Assembly: GCA_011032825.1 (NCBI GenBank)
Contig: JAADJZ010000009.1
Span: 558,001-622,000 of the forward strand
Direction of reading: 5' to 3'
DNA length: 64,000 nucleotides
From: Massariosphaeria phaeospora
Lineage: Eukaryota; Ascomycota; Dothideomycetes; Pleosporales
In this document: positions 58,501 to 64,000 of the stretch, piece by piece
How positions within the stretch are numbered: the first letter of the stretch is position 1
How the letters are laid out: each line of letters opens with the position of its first letter
Position numbers and translations under genes: made by a program
The notes under the pieces: generated by a model
The model's database searches: none
What the model was told of the DNA's origin: nothing
The model's input: the letters and a program-made list of their open reading frames with translations, nothing else

Positions 58501-60190
58501 CGCCCCCCAACCTCAGCCGTCGCCCTCGCTACCCACTCCCTCCGATTCGAGGAAAAACCGTGCTCCCAACCGCAAATTTCAAATCTGCTAACCTTTCTGC
58601 ACGTTGACTGCGCGCCTCACCCGCCACATTCGTCTCCAGCGCCACGGCCCAGAGTCCGACTCCCCCCAACACCCACCCAAAACCCAAAAGCAACTGCCGC
58701 CCGCAGCCCCAGCCTTTCCGCTTTCCATGTCCGCTGCGTCTCAGTGCCGCCTCTGAATCTCCTATATGGGCAGGAAGGCGTTGGGGTGTTGATGGCTGCT
58801 ATTTGGACCCTGGTCTCTTATAACGGTGTTTGAGGTTAGAGGTGCGTGGATAGAGTTTGGAGGCGGCGAGAAGAGGGTCTTTGGGCGTTGTGGCAGGGCT
58901 GTAGGGCTGTTGTGGAGATGGGGGGGAAGCAATACTTGGCGACGGAGGTGGTGCTGGTGGTCGTTGAGCAAGTACCTAACACCCGACAATCTGACATGCA
59001 CGTGTCGATTATGGTTCCTTGACGAACGAGAGCTGGATGAGTGGAAACCAGGCGCGCAAGGAGAATAGTCATGTGCGGTGCTTCCCAATAGGGAAGACCT
59101 TGCATGCAGGCTTATAGGCATGTATTGCTTTTGACCATCGCTAATTTTGGCACATGCGTCGTTGACGAGAACACCAACGACGGCGTATCCTCGTTCTCGT
59201 GCTCCGGAGCGATAAACCTTGAACTTGGCTTTGCGGGACTTCAATGTCACTAGATTTCGGAGTGACTGTTCTCGGACAAGATTTGATATCTCGGCGCAAG
59301 TGCTGTACCATAGTACCATGGTAGGGTTCAAGGAGTATGGATAGTTTCCGTAGATGACATGTCTACGATGACATGCAAGCAGACCAAAATATCTGGACCG
59401 TCACCATCGTCTGAAACACCGAGGTACCGCGCCCATCCGGTTCCCGGCTATTACTTTTCTTTTCATCGGAGTAGTCGCCACTCAGCCCTGCGACGAAGTG
59501 TTGGATGATGAGTCTTCAGGCGATTGTCTAGTGTTATCGTGATGCTTCTTTTCCCCGCCTCCACCAACGCAAATCTCCCGCGTCCTCGCATACCCCCTCA
59601 TTCGCACCAACACCAATGTCCGAATAGAGCTCAGCAGTTATCCACCCTTGCGCCACCTATGCGTGATGAGTCTCTGCAGCTGTCAAATGCCACGGCAGCA
59701 CGTGGCACCACATCCTATACGTGGCTTGACCGCGTGGTCGGATCCGCCGCAGCAAGGCATATCTGATGTGCGCCTCTTGTGACACAACGTCTTCAATTTC
59801 GCCTACTCCATCGGTTTCTTGCGGCCCTGCTTTCGCCACAATGGTACGGCATTTCCTTCGATTCCAAGCTGATTCCGAGGACAGGGCTTCCTTGCGTAGT
59901 ATGATCGAGTTGGGGCCAGGGAGTCCCGAGTAGGAACATGACAGATGGGACGCTGAGTTCATGCCCGGTATCGGTCCGATGTGACTGTGTACTGTCGTCG
60001 CAGGTGTGTGACGAGCTACTCGACCAATAGGCAAGTATTTGGGTATCAATTGCGCAGGCCTCACTTCGCGGATCTGTTCAATCGAACTCCCAAGAGAACT
60101 GGCAACATGCATGGTCTTTTCCCATCTTTAGCCGTGAGAGTGGACGGTGTACAAATCCGCAAGTTCTGCTCGAGGATGTTAACTGAATAC
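52561..60190. other. 7.6-kb stretch with no recognisable gene
   Basis: The left 1.5 kb is GC-rich and includes the RasGEF promoter; its long open frames (for example minus 53032-53979 and plus 53109-53948) are low-complexity Arg/Pro/Gly/Ser on opposite strands and not credible. From 54.6 to 58.3 kb frames are short. A minus frame at 58762-59331 (189 codons) is the best open reading but has no recognisable domain. Pyrimidine-rich DNA at 58.3-58.7 kb could be a leader. No tRNA or transposon hallmark was found by eye. Confidence 0.45.
53804..53841. repeat. Five TGGGCAG heptamers, three plus two, split by 3 bp
   Basis: TGGGCAG occurs three times head to tail (53804-53824), then CGC, then twice more (53828-53841). 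It lies in the GC-rich region about 1.2 kb upstream of the RasGEF start codon. Confidence 0.8.
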
Positions 60191-61076
60191 CTAGGTATCC
60201 ATTTCCATCTCATCGTCATCGTAGTTATCGCCTGTGCCCTCGTATCGATCCCTATCTTTGCGTTGTTGTTCTTGGGACGCTGCTATTTTCCTTTCCGCTA
60301 GTCAGCACCTGTCCATAGTCGGCATTAAGAGGGTCTGCACAGCGGCGCAATCCACTCACCGTAAGCCATCTATGACGCCTGTGACAAACGCTCTGCCTTC
60401 TCCTACTTCCAGTCCGCCAATGCCGTTCATCTTGACTCCACCTCCAGCGTCTAGCTTTTCCACGTTCGTTCTCAGTTTGGCCATCCTCACTTCGCGCAGC
60501 CCACGCAAAAGCTTGCGTACGTTGTCGGGATCTTCGAAGTCGTCAGACGCCGCCTCCAGAAGCATCTCCCCCAATTCGAGCCAGTGGTACGGGAGCGCAT
60601 CGGGAGCAGCATCTGCAGTAGCACCCAGCAGAAAGGGCGGCGAGAAGGGGAGGGTGTTGCTGGACGGCTGCGGGGGCAGGCGCGGGGGAGGCGAGAAGGC
60701 GTCGGCGTATTCGGTCTCGTGGTCGAGGATGGCGGTCAGCGAGTGGGGAGAGAGCCACGGCGGCGGCAGGATGTTGGCCCGGCGCTGGCGCTTCAGCAGC
60801 AGGGCGAGCCAGAGCGGCAGCGACGCGCGGTGGGGAGGGTTGAGTGGCTTGATCGGGCCCTTGTGGTGTCCATTAGCCCGACGTCACGTCTCTGTGGTGA
60901 GCTCCCGAACCGTGACCTGAGCCATGGCGGGGTGTGGTGTGGTGTTGGCGGGGCTCACTCACTCCCAGCAGCGCGAGCCCTTCCAGTCGCTGGCGCGGCG
61001 TGACCGTCACAAGCTCCATCTCGCACAGAAACGAAACCTCGGACGGCGTCAGGCCGCGTGGAAGCGGCAGTGCCAT
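60191..61076 (-). CDS. PSF2: DNA replication complex GINS subunit PSF2
   Basis: A 237-residue subunit of GINS, part of the CMG replicative helicase with Cdc45 and MCM2-7. Exons on the minus strand are 61076-60963, 60859-60360 and 60290-60191; total 714 bp, introns 103 and 69 bp. The N-terminus [20 protein letters not shown] and the following [20 protein letters not shown] match the family. The middle has [26 protein letters not shown], and [20 protein letters not shown] then [16 protein letters not shown]. The end is a charged tail with DDDEMEMD. The last acceptor is GGAAAG rather than the usual pyrimidine-AG, but it alone keeps the frame. Start codons of PSF2 and ALG10 are only 184 bp apart, so a shared promoter is likely. 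Confidence 0.93.
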
Positions 61077-61260
61077 GATTGCAGCGCAGCAATTCGTGTT
61101 GACGGTTTGGTGTCGAGGTTCGTGATGACACCGTGCACACGTCAGAGCAATTTTAGCCGAGCTCGGCCCAAGTCTTTCGTCGTCTGGCCTCCGCCAACTC
61201 CAACTCCCACGCTCCGGTCTCCAGATCGCTGACCTCGGCGGCCGGCGCAAGACGAGAACA
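61077..61260. promoter_or_regulatory. 184-bp bidirectional promoter between PSF2 and ALG10
   Basis: Only 184 bp separate two outward-facing start codons, so both leaders and core promoters must fit in this space. No named box was found. Confidence 0.65.
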
Positions 61261-63158
61261 ATGTCTAGCTTCCTTCAGACATGGGCCTCCTCCATTGCCC
61301 TCCCTACCATCGCCAGCCTTGCATTCACTTGGTATAAACTGCTATCTGTGCATGTACCTGATCCTTATCTCGTGAGTCCGTCAAATTCATGTCCAATGCA
61401 ATACGGCCAGCTAAGAAGTAACAGGACGAGATCTTCCATGTTCCGCAGGCACAAAGATACTGCAATAATGACTGGAGATGGGATCCCAAGATAACCACAC
61501 CTCCAGGTCTGTGAGTTATCCCTGCTTTACTACTAATACATTGGTTAATTGACTGATGAATCTAGCTATCTGATCTCGTGGCTTCTGCATCGTACTACGG
61601 GTGGTACCATTGACTGCGACACTTCCACTCTCCGGATGGTCAATGTTGGTGCCATTTGTGCCATCCATCTCCTAGCTTACGACACTCTGCGTAACCTTCG
61701 CTGTCAACGTGCATTTCCCCCGGCTCAGAATGGTGGAAAAAACGAGGTACTGCATCAGTCTGGAGCAAAGAATCCAATGAGTCTTCTAGACACTCACACT
61801 GCTCTGAACATTAGCCTTTTTCCTCCTCTGTTCTTCTTCGCCGCACTTTATTATACAGACGTGGTCTCTACTCTTATCGTGCTTTTGAGTTACAATGTCT
61901 TCTTAAAGCGAAACAAGCATGCGAGTAGAATACGAAGGGATATCACGGCTATCTCAGTCGGTACAACAGCGCTCTTGTTTCGGCAAACCAACATCTTCTG
62001 GATTGCTGTTTTCCCTGCCGGACTTGCTGTAGTCGAGGCGCTAAAGGATGAATCACAATCAGGACACACTCTTAGTGGGGACCCTAAACCTACCTTGAAT
62101 GAGATCTGGAATACAAATCTAATACACGATTGCTCTTCTTGGGACGCTGGTGTCGAAGGTATGAACATAACGTTTTCTTCCGGATTTGCGGCTGACAAGT
62201 CTCAGATTATTTCTTCTTCTTTCTCTCTATCGGCCTCGCGGTGCTAAAGAGGCCACTCCTGGTAGTAAGAGTCGCGCTACCATACTTGACGCTGCTAGTT
62301 ATCTTTGCCGCCTTCGTTATATGGAACGGTGGTGTAGTTCTAGGTACTTTAGTAACTACCTCCTGAGCAGGAATGTGACTAACATTAGTAGGGGACAAAT
62401 CCAACCACGTGGCTATGCTCCATGTGCCACAGATGCTATATATCTGGCCATATATTGCGTTCTTTTCATTCCCTCTTCTAGTAGTCTCATTCCTCGGCCC
62501 CATCGTTCATCAATTGCCCGACGGTCAGTTCAAAGATCTTTGTCGGAACACCTTAGTCGGCAAGTCAAAGTTAACCATTCCTCGGCCCCTTTCGACCATG
62601 TCCTTCGTGGGACTTGGTTTAATTGCGGTACACTATAATACCTTTATTCATCCATTCACGCTTGCGGACAATCGACACTACGTTTTTTATGTATTTCGAA
62701 TTCTTCAACGACACTGGGTTATCAAATACCTAGCCGTTCCTTTCTACTGCATTTGTGCTTGGACCTCCATTACCACCCTAGGATTCGGCCCTCAAAACGA
62801 TGCCGAACACAAGCGCAGCAATGATAAAGCTCGAGTAGCTAGAAGTGAGGCTGGCGATCAACCTTGTCAGATCAGCTTCATTGTGGTTTGGCTGGCTACG
62901 ACTACTCTAACACTTGTATCGGCCCCCCTTGTTGAACCCCGTTATTTCATCATTCCTTGGTTGTTCTGGCGACTACATGTTCCATATGTTCTTGTCTCAC
63001 CCACAAGCCGGTCGACAAAGAAGTCCTCATATGACATGCGCCTAGTCCTCGAAACCATGTGGCTCCTGGCTGTGAACGCTCTATTAGGATACAACTTCCT
63101 GTATCGCGGATTTCGGTGGCCGAATGAGCCTGGTACAATCCAACGGTTCTTGTTCTAG
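61261..63158 (+). CDS. ALG10: Dol-P-Glc alpha-1,2-glucosyltransferase (ALG10/DIE2)
   Basis: A 564-residue ER membrane enzyme that adds the terminal alpha-1,2-glucose to the dolichol-linked oligosaccharide used for N-glycosylation. Five exons: 61261-61371, 61425-61510, 61566-62158, 62206-62343 and 62392-63158, totalling 1695 bp with introns of 47-55 bp. The family signature near the N-terminus is [17 protein letters not shown] followed by [17 protein letters not shown], its acidic residues expected in the catalytic luminal loop. [12 protein letters not shown] is another hallmark, as are [20 protein letters not shown] and [16 protein letters not shown]. The end has [17 protein letters not shown]. 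Many hydrophobic segments agree with a polytopic GT59 protein. Length fits fungal ALG10. Confidence 0.95.
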
Positions 63159-64000
63159 TCAAGTTCTGGCCAATCAGAACGGTAGCTACGTCGACAGCCT
63201 CACCTTACCAAGCGCAAGAAAAAGCACAAGAGTGAGGCGGCGAGGCTACCGATACGGCCAGTGGCTTCTTGGGGCGACCTTTGAAAAAGTATTGCGATGC
63301 ACTACGATGCTACAACATGTGGAACTACCGTTACTACATGACCCATCCTGCTCTCTTATAGACCGAGTGCCAGATCCAGATCCCCAGCTTATTTAGTCCG
63401 GAGTTCGAGACGATATCAAAGTCAACTGTAGAGTTGATGGTATGGAAATGTGAGAAGCACCAGATTAGCTTGGATAAGAAAGAAAGGAACAACATACAAC
63501 ACCATCGAATCAAAATTTATAGCGCCGAGAAGTACAGTGTTCTTAGGACCTAGTATCATACGATGACCGATCATACTCATTCACCGCTCGCGTTCGCGCT
63601 CGCGCTCGTGACTCTGGATGGGAGCTCGCCTGTGCACAATATGCAGTCCTTTGGAGGACACCGCCTTTTTTCGGCGTCCCTGCTCTGTATTTTGGTTCGC
63701 ACAGCGATTCGATCGGAACCATCTAACAACAGGGCTTTCAAGGCAAACTCAAAGGGCGTTGGGCGGTGTCCAATGACGGATGCTGGGCACATAACGCAGA
63801 CCTAAAAAGTCGTCGGTATCCGTCCACAGCATTGCAACTAATAGCAAGTCGACATTATCCCCATTCTCCTTTAGAGGAATACCAACCGGTTGAAGCTTCA
63901 CCTCTTAATCGCTTTCGACGCGATCGTCGCCTTGCTTGAGCCCCAGAATATTTTTTTAGCTCTTTCGGTAATGGAATTGTGCAGATGCAATCGATATGCT
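63159..64000. other. Right-edge stretch with no recognisable gene
   Basis: 842 bp after ALG10, starting with its 3' UTR. No credible gene. A CGCTCG hexamer tract lies at 63585-63608. Confidence 0.5.
63585..63608. repeat. Hexanucleotide tract (CGCTCG)4 with one mismatch
   Basis: Four hexamers CGCTCG, CGTTCG, CGCTCG, CGCTCG downstream of ALG10. No gene crosses it. Confidence 0.75.

Noticed and set aside
58762..59331. Minus-strand open frame of 189 codons
   Set aside because: No recognisable domain and a His/Pro/Ser-rich end; not enough for a gene call, though it is noted in a finding.
1..64000. CRISPR arrays, insertion sequences, operons and other prokaryotic features
   Set aside because: The window is intron-bearing fungal nuclear DNA; no regularly spaced repeats or transposase genes were seen.

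Overview
The window is nuclear DNA of a filamentous ascomycete, most likely a dothideomycete. The evidence is compact genes with introns mostly of 46-100 bp, GT-AG borders with CTAAC/CTGAC-like branch sites, and a gene complement typical of Pezizomycotina. The class-level call is inference from family resemblance; I cannot place the genus.

Layout from left to right. The 3'-truncated YVH1 phosphatase (minus) opens the window, followed by a C2H2 zinc-finger regulator with a long leader. A 6.1-kb gene-free stretch follows. Next is a dense housekeeping block: VFA1 (Vps4-associated), a TatD nuclease, COQ2, a large JmjC/4CXXC chromatin protein, an HhH-type protein and a CHL4/CENP-N kinetochore protein. 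A 2.1-kb empty stretch precedes a secreted metalloprotease-like gene that appears frame-broken. Then come a CYS3/MetR-type bZIP factor, a Tctex-type dynein light chain, a C12 ubiquitin hydrolase and VTC1. Between 34.1 and 37.6 kb lie three tandem BTB-like paralogues; two carry a single in-frame TAG and the third is intact. A mitochondrial-looking orphan, the complex I PSST subunit, a TRAPP subunit, an AFG1-like ATPase, ribosomal protein L31, a CHY/RING ubiquitin ligase, a small unknown protein and a large SH3-RasGEF protein follow. After 7.6 kb without a recognisable gene, the window closes with the head-to-head pair PSF2 (GINS) and ALG10.

Nearly all recognisable genes are core eukaryotic functions: respiration and ubiquinone synthesis (COQ2, PSST), ubiquitin turnover (UCH, CHY/RING), membrane traffic (VFA1, TRAPP, dynein light chain, VTC1), replication and chromosome segregation (PSF2, CHL4), Ras signalling and N-glycan assembly. 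They do not form one pathway. Six neighbouring pairs are divergently arranged over 184-584 bp and probably share promoters. The accessory-looking material is at 24.7-28.2 kb and 34.1-37.7 kb, where the broken genes sit.

Most exon models were built by hand from splice sites and checked for total lengths divisible by three. No searches were run, so family names rest on motif recognition.
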